Part shown: in pieces, positions 1-6,855 of the stretch
Layout: the number at the start of each line of letters is the position of its first letter
Position numbering within the stretch: position 1 is the stretch's first letter
NCBI RefSeq assembly: GCF_022346605.1
Contig: NZ_JAKRNT010000011.1
Location: 103,210 to 167,209, forward strand
Origin: Sporosarcina sp. ACRSL
GTDB lineage: Bacteria; Bacillota; Bacilli; Bacillales_A; Planococcaceae
Length of the DNA stretch: 64,000 nucleotides
Direction of reading: 5' to 3'
Notes under the pieces: model-generated
The model's input: the letters and a program-made list of their open reading frames with translations, nothing else
Databases searched by the model: none
Told to the model about the DNA's origin: nothing
Made by a program: the position numbers and the translations under genes

Positions 1-61
1 TACATTAGTGAAATTGCGGACTGGCGAAGTCGGTTGGATTCCGAAGAATTGCTTGGTTTGA
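1..61 (+). CDS. C-terminal end of an SH3-type domain protein (partial)
   Basis: Reading from base 2, an open frame ends with TGA at 59-61. Its last residues (TLVKLRTGEVGWIPKNCLV) look like the final strands of a bacterial SH3 domain, where a G-W-[IV]-P/H motif followed by a short hydrophobic end is typical. Such domains usually bind the cell wall in secreted or membrane proteins. A strong terminator begins five bases later, which supports this as the real gene end. The rest of the gene lies outside the window, so the full function cannot be stated. A second frame stays open to 114 but runs through the terminator stem. Confidence 0.5.
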   Translation, partial: TLVKLRTGEVGWIPKNCLV

Positions 62-65
62 TGAT

Positions 66-103
66 AAAAGCTTCGAAGGCTAGGGGCCTGTCGAAGCTTT
101 TCA
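66..103 (+). terminator. Rho-independent terminator after the SH3-type gene
   Basis: An 11-bp stem AAAAGCTTCGA / TCGAAGCTTTT (66-76 with 91-101) is extended inside by AGGC/GCCT and ends in a T-rich run. It lies directly after the partial gene's stop codon. Confidence 0.8.
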
Positions 104-106
104 TTA

Positions 107-242
107 TAGGTTAAAGGTCATAGAATGACGATAAAGTTGTGAAGATGACCGATAACTCGTCTAGAATGATCGATAAAATTTGAGAATTGACCGATAAAGT
201 CCCGGAAATGACCGATAACTTCCGGGAAATGATTGATAACTA
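107..242 (+). repeat. 21-bp phased GATAA repeat array 1 (six units)
   Basis: GATAA occurs at 130, 151, 172, 193, 214 and 235, each exactly 21 bp from the next. The usual context is GACCGATAA followed by 12 less conserved bases ending AAAT or similar. The array starts with a 28-bp lead (107-134) resembling that of array 2 at 6674-6701 (about 22 of 28 identical by eye). It lies after a terminator and before the VanZ-like gene. No coding sense is apparent, and its function is unknown. Confidence 0.9.
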
Positions 243-341
243 GTAGCAGGTGGTAAACATTCAAGAATAGTTGATTGGAACATCTCTCAACATGGACACG
301 TCAAGCTCTATGAGAAGTAAACGGAGTCAAGAGGAGGAGCC

Positions 342-920
342 ATGGGATTAATTGCTACATACTTCGTGAATATGTTTGGATATATGATTGTTGCCTTGCC
401 GATATATCTCATCGCACGACTAATTTTCGTTAAAATAAGGAAACGGCCGGTCAGTAAATCGCGAGAAATATTGCTCGCACTATTTGTCTTGTACTTAGTT
501 GGGCTAGCTTCTCAAACGATTATTCCAGAGTGGAATATACGCGTGGAGGGAGGCAGATTTTATTTCGACGTTTACCTTTACAATAATCTTACGACTGTCA
601 ACTTCATCCCATTTCGAACAATCTTCAGTTACTCTCAATATGTGAGCGATTGGGATAGTGTTTCGCTCGTGAACCTGCTCGGAAATGTGTTCGTTTTTTC
701 ACCAATTGGATTCTTCATTCCGCTGTTATGGAGAAGGTTTGATTCATTCACATCCATCTTCTTTATCGGCTTGGGCGTCACATGTTTTATTGAAAGCATA
801 CAATACTTCATCGGTCGTAGCACCGATATTGACGATATTATTTTGAATACGGTTGGGGTTCTTATTGGGTATTTCGTAAATATAGGCTATCGAAAAGTTT
901 GGAAACCAACGGGGGAGTGA
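342..920 (+). CDS. VanZ-like family membrane protein
   Basis: A 192-residue integral membrane protein with about five hydrophobic segments. It carries the VanZ-family signature: NLLGN-x4-SPIGFFIPLLW in the middle and ES-x-QYFIGRSTDIDDIILNT-x-G near the C-terminus. VanZ from Enterococcus confers low-level teicoplanin resistance, but most chromosomal relatives have no known role. The start is well supported by GAGGAGG a few bases before ATG 342. The next gene follows after three bases, so the two form an operon. The 21-bp repeat array lies about 100 bp upstream. Confidence 0.8.
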   Translation: MGLIATYFVNMFGYMIVALPIYLIARLIFVKIRKRPVSKSREILLALFVLYLVGLASQTIIPEWNIRVEGGRFYFDVYLYNNLTTVNFIPFRTIFSYSQYVSDWDSVSLVNLLGNVFVFSPIGFFIPLLWRRFDSFTSIFFIGLGVTCFIESIQYFIGRSTDIDDIILNTVGVLIGYFVNIGYRKVWKPTGE

Positions 921-923
921 GGG

Positions 924-1445
924 ATGAACTCAAAAAACGTCATTAAGATATTGGTCGCCATGCTTTTGTTATTGGGGTATGCGAGTTTAAACTTATTTAA
1001 AGAAAATCGTGAATTAAAACAAGAAGCAGGATGGGAAAACAAAAGGGCTGTAAACGAAACGATTGAGAAACTGAAAAACGTTTATGACAAGGATCATTCC
1101 TATTGGGAAGTAAAGATTAAACAAGAAAATGGGGAGATTTTATTAGAGCAGTATATCTCGGAGCTCCGTAAGTCTGAGTGGTATTTTCTTTTCTTAGACA
1201 GTTCCATTTCGAGGGTCGCTGTACCACTTAAGTCTATTGGAGATCATTTAGAGGAATTAAAGGAAGAGGGTACTCTCAGTGAAGAAAAGAAAACTCGGAT
1301 GCATGAGGATGTCTTGCTTGTGAGGACGGTACTTGGGCAAGTCATTACAATAGCTGAGGGCAAAAGGAATGGTTGGTACAAAGAGTTCCGTGACGGGGAT
1401 TCGGATATCGCAAACTACGTGAAAAAGGAAATTGATGTGGAGTAG
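924..1445 (+). CDS. Unknown membrane-anchored protein, second gene of the vanZ-like operon
   Basis: A 173-residue protein that I do not recognise. Residues about 7-23 form one hydrophobic segment, most likely an uncleaved anchor. The rest is charged and helical, rich in Glu and Lys, with a probable coiled-coil character and no Cys. Only three bases separate it from the VanZ-like gene, so the two are probably co-transcribed and the products may act together at the membrane. The region between the stop and the next promoter (1476) shows no clear terminator. No catalytic motif is visible. Confidence 0.6.
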   Translation: MNSKNVIKILVAMLLLLGYASLNLFKENRELKQEAGWENKRAVNETIEKLKNVYDKDHSYWEVKIKQENGEILLEQYISELRKSEWYFLFLDSSISRVAVPLKSIGDHLEELKEEGTLSEEKKTRMHEDVLLVRTVLGQVITIAEGKRNGWYKEFRDGDSDIANYVKKEIDVE

Positions 1446-1475
1446 AAAGAATAGAGATTTTATCCAATTGGGTCA

Positions 1476-1504
1476 TTGACAATTCTACGTAGTTCAGTTA
1501 TAGT
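1476..1504 (+). promoter_or_regulatory. Strong sigma-A promoter for the leader peptide / rsgA paralogue
   Basis: TTGACA (1476-1481), a 17-bp spacer and TATAGT (1499-1504) form a near-consensus housekeeping promoter. Transcription would start near 1511, just before the small leader ORF. Confidence 0.8.
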
Positions 1505-1537
1505 TAGCTTAACTTTTCAGAAAGTAGGTGATGTTTT

Positions 1538-1606
1538 ATGGTTAAAATCAATACGGCTATTGCAAATTTGATCGGCACCATAATTTCACCTGCCATGCCT
1601 TCGTAA
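1538..1606 (+). CDS. 22-residue leader peptide, probable attenuator ORF
   Basis: A short ORF with its own ribosome binding site (AGGTGATG, 1525-1532) starts at ATG 1538 and stops at TAA 1604-1606. It codes for 22 mostly hydrophobic residues (begins MVKINTAIAN, ends ISPAMPS). It sits between a strong promoter and an intrinsic terminator that precedes the RsgA-type GTPase gene. Its stop codon lies in the loop of a hairpin (1594-1614) whose right arm can also pair with the terminator's right arm. This is the usual layout for ribosome-controlled attenuation. Translation is inferred from the layout alone. Confidence 0.55.
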   Translation: MVKINTAIANLIGTIISPAMPS

Positions 1607-1670
1607 TAGGCATGTTTCTTCTGTTATGCGCGTGAAAGCATGGTGTCCGATCCGGAACCATGCTTTTTTA
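1594..1670 (+). promoter_or_regulatory. Attenuator: anti-/terminator hairpins before the rsgA paralogue
   Basis: Hairpin A is CATGCCT (1594-1600) with AGGCATG (1608-1614). The terminator is AAAGCATGGT (1635-1644) with ACCATGCTTT (1657-1666), then a T run. AGGCATG can alternatively pair with CATGCTT (1659-1665), giving seven pairs including one G-U and opening the terminator. A ribosome held on the leader ORF would break hairpin A and favour read-through into the downstream GTPase gene. The pairings are visible; the switch itself is inference. Confidence 0.55.
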
Positions 1671-1695
1671 TATGCCCATAATAGGAGGAAGTAAT

Positions 1696-2778
1696 TTGAT
1701 TAATTTAAACGAATACGGTTGGAATCAATTCCATCAAGAAAATATGGATACGATAGTTGAAGAATTGAAAGCGGAAAATTGCGGTGCGGGACGCGTCACG
1801 CTTGAACATAAAAGGATGTACCGAGTCATGACTGCGGAAGGGGAATGGCTATCCGTCTGTTCGGGGGCATTTCAACATGCCGCGTATGAACGAAGGGATT
1901 ATCCGGCAGTCGGGGATTGGGTAGTCGTTGAAAGAATGCCCGGCGAGGAGCGCGGCATTATCCATGCGATTCTGCCTAGGACATCGCTCTTTTCAAGAAA
2001 ATCGGCAGGTTCGACGATTTCCGAACAGATCATTGCAGTGAACGTCGACATCGTTTTTCTCGTCATGTCGATGAACGATGATTTCAATGCAAGACGATTG
2101 GAACGTTATCTTGTCGCAGCCTATGATTCTGGAGCGACGCCAGTTGTCGTCCTCACAAAAAAGGATCTTACCGATGATCCCGATCATTATTTGGAATTGG
2201 CGAAAGCCATTGCATTCGGTACGGATGTTTTCTCGGTTAGCAATACGACCGGAGAAGGCGTCGAACAGATTACGGATTTGCTGAAAAACGGCAAAACGGC
2301 AGCATTACTAGGATCTTCCGGTGTCGGAAAATCATCTCTCGTCAACTCGATTTGCGGGGAAGGGAAGATGGCGGTGCAAGGCATTCGCGAAGATGACGCA
2401 AAAGGAAGGCATACAACGACCCACCGAGAGCTCATTAAAATTCCAACAGGAGGAGTGCTCATCGATACACCGGGGATGAGGGAATTCCAGTTGTGGAATG
2501 AAAGTGAGAGCCTCGACTCCGGCTTTAAAGATATCGAGGAATTGGCAGCATCCTGCAAATTCGGAGATTGCCGCCACGAAAGCGAACCGGGTTGCGCGAT
2601 TCAACAAGCACTCGATTCTGGCGAATTGTCGAGAGAACGTTACGGGAACTATGTAAAACTCCAGAAAGAACTCGCATTTCTCGACCGGAAAATGGATCGT
2701 CAAGCGCAAGCCGCCGAACGGGATAAATGGAAGAAGATAACGAAAGGCATGCGAAAGCATCCATCGAATAAGAAATAA
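1696..2778 (+). CDS. RsgA-type circularly permuted GTPase (second RsgA paralogue)
   Basis: A 360-residue GTPase of the RsgA/YjeQ family, which binds the 30S subunit and helps late ribosome assembly. Domains in order: OB-fold region (about 30-100), then G-motifs in permuted order with TKKD (154-157), the P-loop GSSGVGKSS (206-214) and DTPG (257-260), and a C-terminal zinc knuckle with C287, C292, H294 and C300. It is longer than the usual ~300-residue RsgA and resembles the second paralogue seen in several Bacillales; the standard rsgA would lie with the cell-division genes elsewhere. The start is set at TTG 1696 because GGAGG at 1684-1688 is well spaced, whereas the upstream in-frame ATG at 1660 lies inside the terminator. 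Expression probably depends on the attenuator. Confidence 0.85.
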   Translation: MINLNEYGWNQFHQENMDTIVEELKAENCGAGRVTLEHKRMYRVMTAEGEWLSVCSGAFQHAAYERRDYPAVGDWVVVERMPGEERGIIHAILPRTSLFSRKSAGSTISEQIIAVNVDIVFLVMSMNDDFNARRLERYLVAAYDSGATPVVVLTKKDLTDDPDHYLELAKAIAFGTDVFSVSNTTGEGVEQITDLLKNGKTAALLGSSGVGKSSLVNSICGEGKMAVQGIREDDAKGRHTTTHRELIKIPTGGVLIDTPGMREFQLWNESESLDSGFKDIEELAASCKFGDCRHESEPGCAIQQALDSGELSRERYGNYVKLQKELAFLDRKMDRQAQAAERDKWKKITKGMRKHPSNKK

Positions 2779-2793
2779 GCAATTACAAAAGCG

Positions 2794-2850
2794 GAGGGTT
2801 GTCAAAAGGTCAGTAGAAACTGACTTTCTGTGACACCCCTTCTTTTTCTT
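2794..2850 (+). terminator. Terminator-like hairpin after the rsgA paralogue
   Basis: A long imperfect hairpin (GGGTTGTCA...TGTGACACCC, with inner AGGTCAG/CTGACTT) is followed by a T-rich run. The same sequence type recurs at 26380-26432, so this is a repeated terminator family. Confidence 0.7.
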
Positions 2851-2861
2851 TTATGCGGACT

Positions 2862-3175
2862 TCATATTATTTCAGGCGGTTTGTCCATGTTATCAGGCGT
2901 TCTTCATGTTGTTTCAGGCTGTTTGTCGATGTTATCAGGCGGTCTTCATATTATTTCAGGCGGTTCGTCCATGTTATCAGGCGGTCTTCATATTATTTCA
3001 GGCGGTTTGTCGATGTTATCAGGCGGTCTTCGTATTATTTCAGGCGGTTTGTCGATGTTATCAGGCGGTCTTCATATTATTTCAGGCGGTTTGTCGATGT
3101 TATCAGGGTCTTCATATTATTTCAGGCGGTTTGTCGATGTTATCAGGCGGTCCTCATGTTATTTCAGGCGGTCAC
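2862..3175 (-). repeat. 21-bp phased repeat array 3 (15 units, 42-bp double units)
   Basis: TCAGG recurs at 2872, 2893, 2914, 2935, 2956, 2977, 2998, 3019, 3040, 3061, 3082, 3103, 3122, 3143 and 3164. The spacing is always 21 bp, apart from one 2-bp slip after 3103. Units alternate between a TTATCAGGCGGTC type and a TTATTTCAGGCGGTT type, giving a 42-bp higher-order repeat. On the minus strand the first type reads CCTGATAAC, the same GATAA core as arrays 1 and 2. Because 21 is a multiple of three, all three forward frames stay open over the array. I read this as a by-product of the period and not as a protein gene. Confidence 0.9.
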
Positions 3176-3258
3176 CGTTTTATTTGCTGGACGACTCTCC
3201 GCTTTTTCATGACAAATGTCATCTCAAATCGTGACAGAGCATACTGAAAAAAACTTCT

Positions 3259-3282
3259 CTTATCCTTTATAGTTTGGATAAG
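3259..3282 (+). promoter_or_regulatory. Inverted repeat at the ABC/two-component operon promoter
   Basis: CTTATCC (3259-3265) and GGATAAG (3276-3282) form a perfect 7-bp inverted repeat around TTTATAGTTT, which holds a possible -10 box (TATAGT). It lies just before the ribosome binding site (GGGAG) of the ATPase gene. It could be the operator for the operon's own response regulator, or an RNA hairpin near the ribosome binding site. Confidence 0.4.
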
Positions 3283-3295
3283 GGAGTGTGAACGT

Positions 3296-4195
3296 ATGGA
3301 AACTATAGTTGAATGTAAAAATCTAACAAAGGAATTCAAAGGCAAAAAGGCAGTGGACGATGTCTCGTTCTCTATTCAATCCGGAGAAGTCGTAGCGATT
3401 CTCGGACCAAATGGAGCGGGGAAAAGTACGACAATCCTTATGATGCTCGGTTTGCTGCATCCGACATCGGGTGAAGTATCGCTTTTCAATCAAAGCCCCC
3501 ACCATCAAAAGGTACGCGAACGGATCGGTGTCATGCTTCAGCAAGTGAGTCTCATGGACGCACTGAAAGTGAAAGAAGTGCTCGCCGTGTTCAGAAGCTA
3601 TTACCCAAATCCGTTATCAATGGAAGAAATGATCCGGCTGACAGGCCTGCAAGAACATGAATTAAAAAAACGGACAGAAAAATTATCGGGCGGGCAAAAG
3701 CGTCGGGTCAGCTTCGCACTTGCGATGGCAGGAAATCCGGATCTTGTCTTTTTTGATGAACCGACCGTAGGGATGGACAGTACTGCCCGCAAGCAGTTTT
3801 GGACAAAAGTTCAACAGCTTTCAAAAGCCGGGAAAACGGTTCTCTTTTCCACTCATTATTTGCAAGAGGCGGATGATGTAGCGACACGTATCCTGTTATT
3901 CGATGAAGGGAAACTCATCGCGGATGGCAGCCCCGTTACAATTAAACAGCGGTTATTAAAGAAGACAGTGTCGTTCAAGGCAGAAGGGATCTTCCCGTTC
4001 GAAAGATTCCTGTCAATGGAGTGTGTATCCGACATTCAATCGGAAAATGGAAAGATTGTCATCCAAACAGACGATACCGACCATGTACTGTTATCGCTCT
4101 TCTCCGAAGGCATTCCCATTTCGGACATTTCCATCGACAAAGGAAGACTTGAAGATGCGTTTGAGCAACTGACAGTAGAACAGGGGGTATCTTAA
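3296..4195 (+). CDS. ABC-2 exporter ATP-binding subunit (YvfR/LnrL-like)
   Basis: A 299-residue ATPase of the drug/peptide exporter type. The Walker A GPNGAGKST is at 37-45, the signature LSGGQKRR near 130, and Walker B LVFFDEPTVGMD near 150, followed by the H-loop STHYLQEA. The C-terminal ~90 residues form the extra domain usual for this group. It is the first of four tightly packed genes (ATPase, permease, histidine kinase, response regulator). This order matches yvfRSTU of B. subtilis and resembles the linearmycin-resistance lnr operon, which suggests export of, and defence against, a membrane-active compound. The substrate is not known. Confidence 0.88.
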   Translation: METIVECKNLTKEFKGKKAVDDVSFSIQSGEVVAILGPNGAGKSTTILMMLGLLHPTSGEVSLFNQSPHHQKVRERIGVMLQQVSLMDALKVKEVLAVFRSYYPNPLSMEEMIRLTGLQEHELKKRTEKLSGGQKRRVSFALAMAGNPDLVFFDEPTVGMDSTARKQFWTKVQQLSKAGKTVLFSTHYLQEADDVATRILLFDEGKLIADGSPVTIKQRLLKKTVSFKAEGIFPFERFLSMECVSDIQSENGKIVIQTDDTDHVLLSLFSEGIPISDISIDKGRLEDAFEQLTVEQGVS

Positions 4196-4933
4196 ATGAA
4201 AATGCTATTGAATGAATGCAAGATTGAAATGATTCGTATTTTCCGCAATCCCTATTTCGTATTCTGGTCGTTATTCATGCCGATTGTGTTCTATTTCATT
4301 TTCACGAAAGTCGTCGATACAGGGGCAGATGACCAGGCTTTGTGGAATAGGCATTTCCTTATGTCCATTGCGGTGTTCAGTGTGATGGGGAGCGCTATTA
4401 TGACGCTTGGCATCCGGATGGTGCAGGAGAGGAGCGAAGGATGGACAACGTGGATTAAAGTAACACCACTGCCGAGTTCTAGTTATTTCATTGCAAAGAT
4501 GGTTGGCCAATCGGCAGTCCATGTATTTTCGATCGCCGTCATTTTCTTATCAGGTATCATTTTAAACGGAGTTTCGATGCCATTTGTACAATGGTTGGCA
4601 AGTGCCGCGTGGATATTGGCAGCGTCCTTCCCGTTCCTTGCACTAGGAGTTCTAGTCGGTACGATGAAACGGGTCGATACAGCTTCCGGTGTCAGTAATA
4701 TTATTTATTTAGCCTTGGCCATCACAGGAGGGCTGTGGATGCCAATGGAAATCATGCCGAAGACCATTCAACTGATCGGTTCTTGGCTGCCGGCATATCA
4801 TTATGGCAGTGGTGCATGGGGAATCGTCCGTGGTCAAATACCTGAACTGAAAAGTATTGCAATATTGGCAATCTACTTGCTTGTATTCATGGTATTATCA
4901 ATATATATCAGAAGGAAACAGGAAGCGGTGTAA
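4196..4933 (+). CDS. ABC-2 type exporter permease (YvfS-like)
   Basis: A 245-residue integral membrane protein with about six transmembrane segments, the standard size for a single ABC-2 permease. The N-terminal cytoplasmic stretch NECKIEMIRIFRNPYFVFWSL and the later GGLWMPMEIMP motif are typical of the family. Its ATG directly follows the stop of the ATPase gene, with GGGGG of the ribosome binding site inside that gene, so translation is coupled. It should form the membrane channel with the ATPase as a homodimer. Confidence 0.85.
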   Translation: MKMLLNECKIEMIRIFRNPYFVFWSLFMPIVFYFIFTKVVDTGADDQALWNRHFLMSIAVFSVMGSAIMTLGIRMVQERSEGWTTWIKVTPLPSSSYFIAKMVGQSAVHVFSIAVIFLSGIILNGVSMPFVQWLASAAWILAASFPFLALGVLVGTMKRVDTASGVSNIIYLALAITGGLWMPMEIMPKTIQLIGSWLPAYHYGSGAWGIVRGQIPELKSIAILAIYLLVFMVLSIYIRRKQEAV

Positions 4934-4935
4934 AC

Positions 4936-6054
4936 ATGAAAAACTTTAGGTTGTTTCCAAAAAGATTTGGCTACATTCCTTATATTTTTTTAGTTTATCT
5001 AATAATGCCGCTCTATCAAGTGAACAGTGAAGTAGGAGTGAAAGCGGTAATCGGCTATGGGCTGATAATGCTTTTTTTCATCACCTACAGGCAGTGCTAT
5101 CAGCCGATCCGTATAGAGAAATTTTACGCTTGGCTGGTAGTTCAAGTGGCTGTCACTGTTGTCTTCGTAGTGTTTTATGATCCATACATGATCTTTTTAA
5201 GTTTTTATACCTCTCACTTTGTCGGCTGGATAGACGATAAGAAGAAATTCCTGATTACACTGAAAATATATACTAGTATCGTTTTATCTTGCGCTGGTTG
5301 GATATTGTTCCAATATGGATTATCTAGTTTTATGAACCTCTTACCTTTTTTGGTTGTCATCATCCTCTCCCCATACGGTATCAGGCATATGAATGAACGA
5401 ATGGAATTGAAAAACCAGTTGAATGAGGCGAATGAACAGATCAAAACGTTGATCAAGCAAGAGGAAAGAGTGCGGATTGCCCGCGATTTGCATGATACAT
5501 TGGGGCATACATTGTCGCTTATCACATTGCAGAGCCAAGTTATCCAAAGAGTTGCAAATGATCCCGATAAAGTGAGGGCAGAAGCTAAGGGAATTGAGAA
5601 AACATCCCGTTCTGCCCTTCAACAAGTCAGAGAACTTGTGTCAGATATGAGGGTGAGTACCATCGAGGAAGAGCTCGTCCATTTGGAACAGCTCCTTGTA
5701 GCGGGTAATATTGAATTTCAGTGTACGGTAGACGGGGCAATCAATGAGCTGTCACCACTTCAGCAAAATATTGCAGGGATGTGCTTGCGGGAAACTTCGA
5801 CAAATATTGTGAAACATAGTAAAGCGACTCAAAGCTCGGTGACGATACTGTATAATTCGCATGAACTTGAGATGCAGATCCGAGACAATGGAATTGGTAT
5901 GCCGGACCGAACGTGGGGCAATGGATTGAAGGGAATGGCAGAGCGCCTTTCGTTGATCGAAGGAGACATGAAGGTCGAGTCTGGGAAAGGGACTGCTATT
6001 CTGATTTCAATCCCGGTTGTCGTCAAGACGAAGGAAGAGGTGGTTGCTTTATGA
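4936..6054 (+). CDS. DesK/NarL-type sensor histidine kinase
   Basis: A 372-residue sensor kinase. About five or six membrane segments fill residues 10-155, and a short coiled coil follows (about 150-180). The HisKA_3 dimerisation helix carries the phosphorylation site His186 in the motif RVRIARDLHDTLGHTLSLI. The ATPase part has an N-box (RETSTNIVKHSKAT) and G-boxes (RDNGIGMP, GNGLKGMAERL). There is almost no extracellular domain, so it probably senses within or through the membrane, or through the partner ABC transporter, as in other bacterial antibiotic-response systems. It overlaps the response regulator gene by four bases. Confidence 0.88.
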   Translation: MKNFRLFPKRFGYIPYIFLVYLIMPLYQVNSEVGVKAVIGYGLIMLFFITYRQCYQPIRIEKFYAWLVVQVAVTVVFVVFYDPYMIFLSFYTSHFVGWIDDKKKFLITLKIYTSIVLSCAGWILFQYGLSSFMNLLPFLVVIILSPYGIRHMNERMELKNQLNEANEQIKTLIKQEERVRIARDLHDTLGHTLSLITLQSQVIQRVANDPDKVRAEAKGIEKTSRSALQQVRELVSDMRVSTIEEELVHLEQLLVAGNIEFQCTVDGAINELSPLQQNIAGMCLRETSTNIVKHSKATQSSVTILYNSHELEMQIRDNGIGMPDRTWGNGLKGMAERLSLIEGDMKVESGKGTAILISIPVVVKTKEEVVAL

Positions 6055-6653
6055 TACGGATTGTGATCGCTGAAGATCAGCGCATATTAAGAGGGGCTTT
6101 AGGGACTCTTCTTGACTTTGAAGAAGATATGAAAGTAGTTGGCCAAGCAGAAAATGGGGAACAGGCAGTGAGTCTTGTTCGGGATTTGCGGCCAGATGTC
6201 TGTATTTTGGATATTGAAATGCCGTTGAAAAGCGGTCTTGAAGTAGCTGATGAATTACAGGAATGCGGTTCACCTTGTAAAGTGATCATACTGACGACGT
6301 TTGCGAGGCCAGGTTTTTTCGAAAGAGCGATCAAAGCTAAAGTCCATGGCTATTTGTTGAAGGACGGGTCGATTGATGATTTGGCGGCGGCAATCCGGAA
6401 CGTCATGCGAGGGAAGAGGGAATTCGCTCCTGAGTTGATCATGAATTCCTATCACGATGATAATCCTTTGACGGAACGGGAGCAGGAAGTATTGAAGCTG
6501 TCAGCAGATGGGAAGACATCGAAGGAGATTGCGGCAGAACTATATTTATCTCCAGGAACCGTGCGAAATTATATGTCAGAGGTCTTGCAGAAAGTGGAAG
6601 CGAAAAACAAAGTAGAAGCCATTTCAATTTGTCGGGAGAAAGGATGGATTTGA
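6051..6653 (+). CDS. NarL/LuxR-family response regulator
   Basis: A 200-residue regulator: receiver domain 1-118 with phosphoacceptor Asp54 (CILDIEMP) and acidic pocket residues E8-D9, then a LuxR-type helix-turn-helix (about 135-195: NPLTEREQEVLKLSADG, SKEIAAELYLS-x-GTVRNYMS). The start at ATG 6051 overlaps the kinase stop (ATGA), so the pair is translationally coupled; a longer in-frame ORF upstream lies wholly inside the kinase gene. It probably controls its own operon, perhaps through the inverted repeat at 3259-3282. There is no terminator between it and repeat array 2. Confidence 0.88.
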   Translation: MIRIVIAEDQRILRGALGTLLDFEEDMKVVGQAENGEQAVSLVRDLRPDVCILDIEMPLKSGLEVADELQECGSPCKVIILTTFARPGFFERAIKAKVHGYLLKDGSIDDLAAAIRNVMRGKREFAPELIMNSYHDDNPLTEREQEVLKLSADGKTSKEIAAELYLSPGTVRNYMSEVLQKVEAKNKVEAISICREKGWI

Positions 6654-6673
6654 GTTTACATTAGAATTTATTT

Positions 6674-6806
6674 TAGGTAGAAGGTCATGAAATGGTGATA
6701 ACTTACGGGATTCGATAGATAACTTTCTTCATTGAATAGATAACCCGCAATAATCAATAGATATTTATAGTCATTCAATAGATAAAACATCATATTCAAT
6801 AGATAA
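6674..6806 (+). repeat. 21-bp phased GATAA repeat array 2 (six units)
   Basis: GATAA lies at 6697, 6718, 6739, 6781 and 6802, with GATAT at 6760, again exactly 21 bp apart. The usual unit is ATTCAATAGATAA plus eight variable bases. The lead TAGGTAGAAGGTCAT matches the start of array 1. It sits between the response regulator gene and the convergent protease gene, starting 21 bp after the regulator's stop codon. Confidence 0.9.
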
Positions 6807-6848
6807 GTAAAACTGCGGTCATCATCGATATTCCGATGAGACCGCAGC
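6805..6848 (-). terminator. Terminator of the large protease gene
   Basis: CTGCGGTC-x-CATCG pairs with CGATG-x-GACCGCAG around a short loop. On the minus strand it is followed by TTTTACTT. It begins just after the protease stop codon. Confidence 0.75.
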
Positions 6849-6855
6849 CTTTTAG

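Noticed and set aside
107..242. Array 1 as a CRISPR array
   Set aside because: The period is 21 bp with only a 5-9 bp conserved core. There are no 28-37 bp repeats with unique spacers and no cas genes.
1660..1695. Upstream in-frame ATG of the RsgA-type gene
   Set aside because: It lies inside the terminator stem and U-run and has no ribosome binding site, whereas TTG 1696 has GGAGG at proper distance.
2830..3247. Three overlapping forward ORFs of 113-134 codons coding for Ser-Gly-Gly-Leu-type repeats
   Set aside because: All three frames are open only because the repeat period (21 bp) is a multiple of three. There is no good ribosome binding site and the related arrays 1 and 2 are clearly noncoding.
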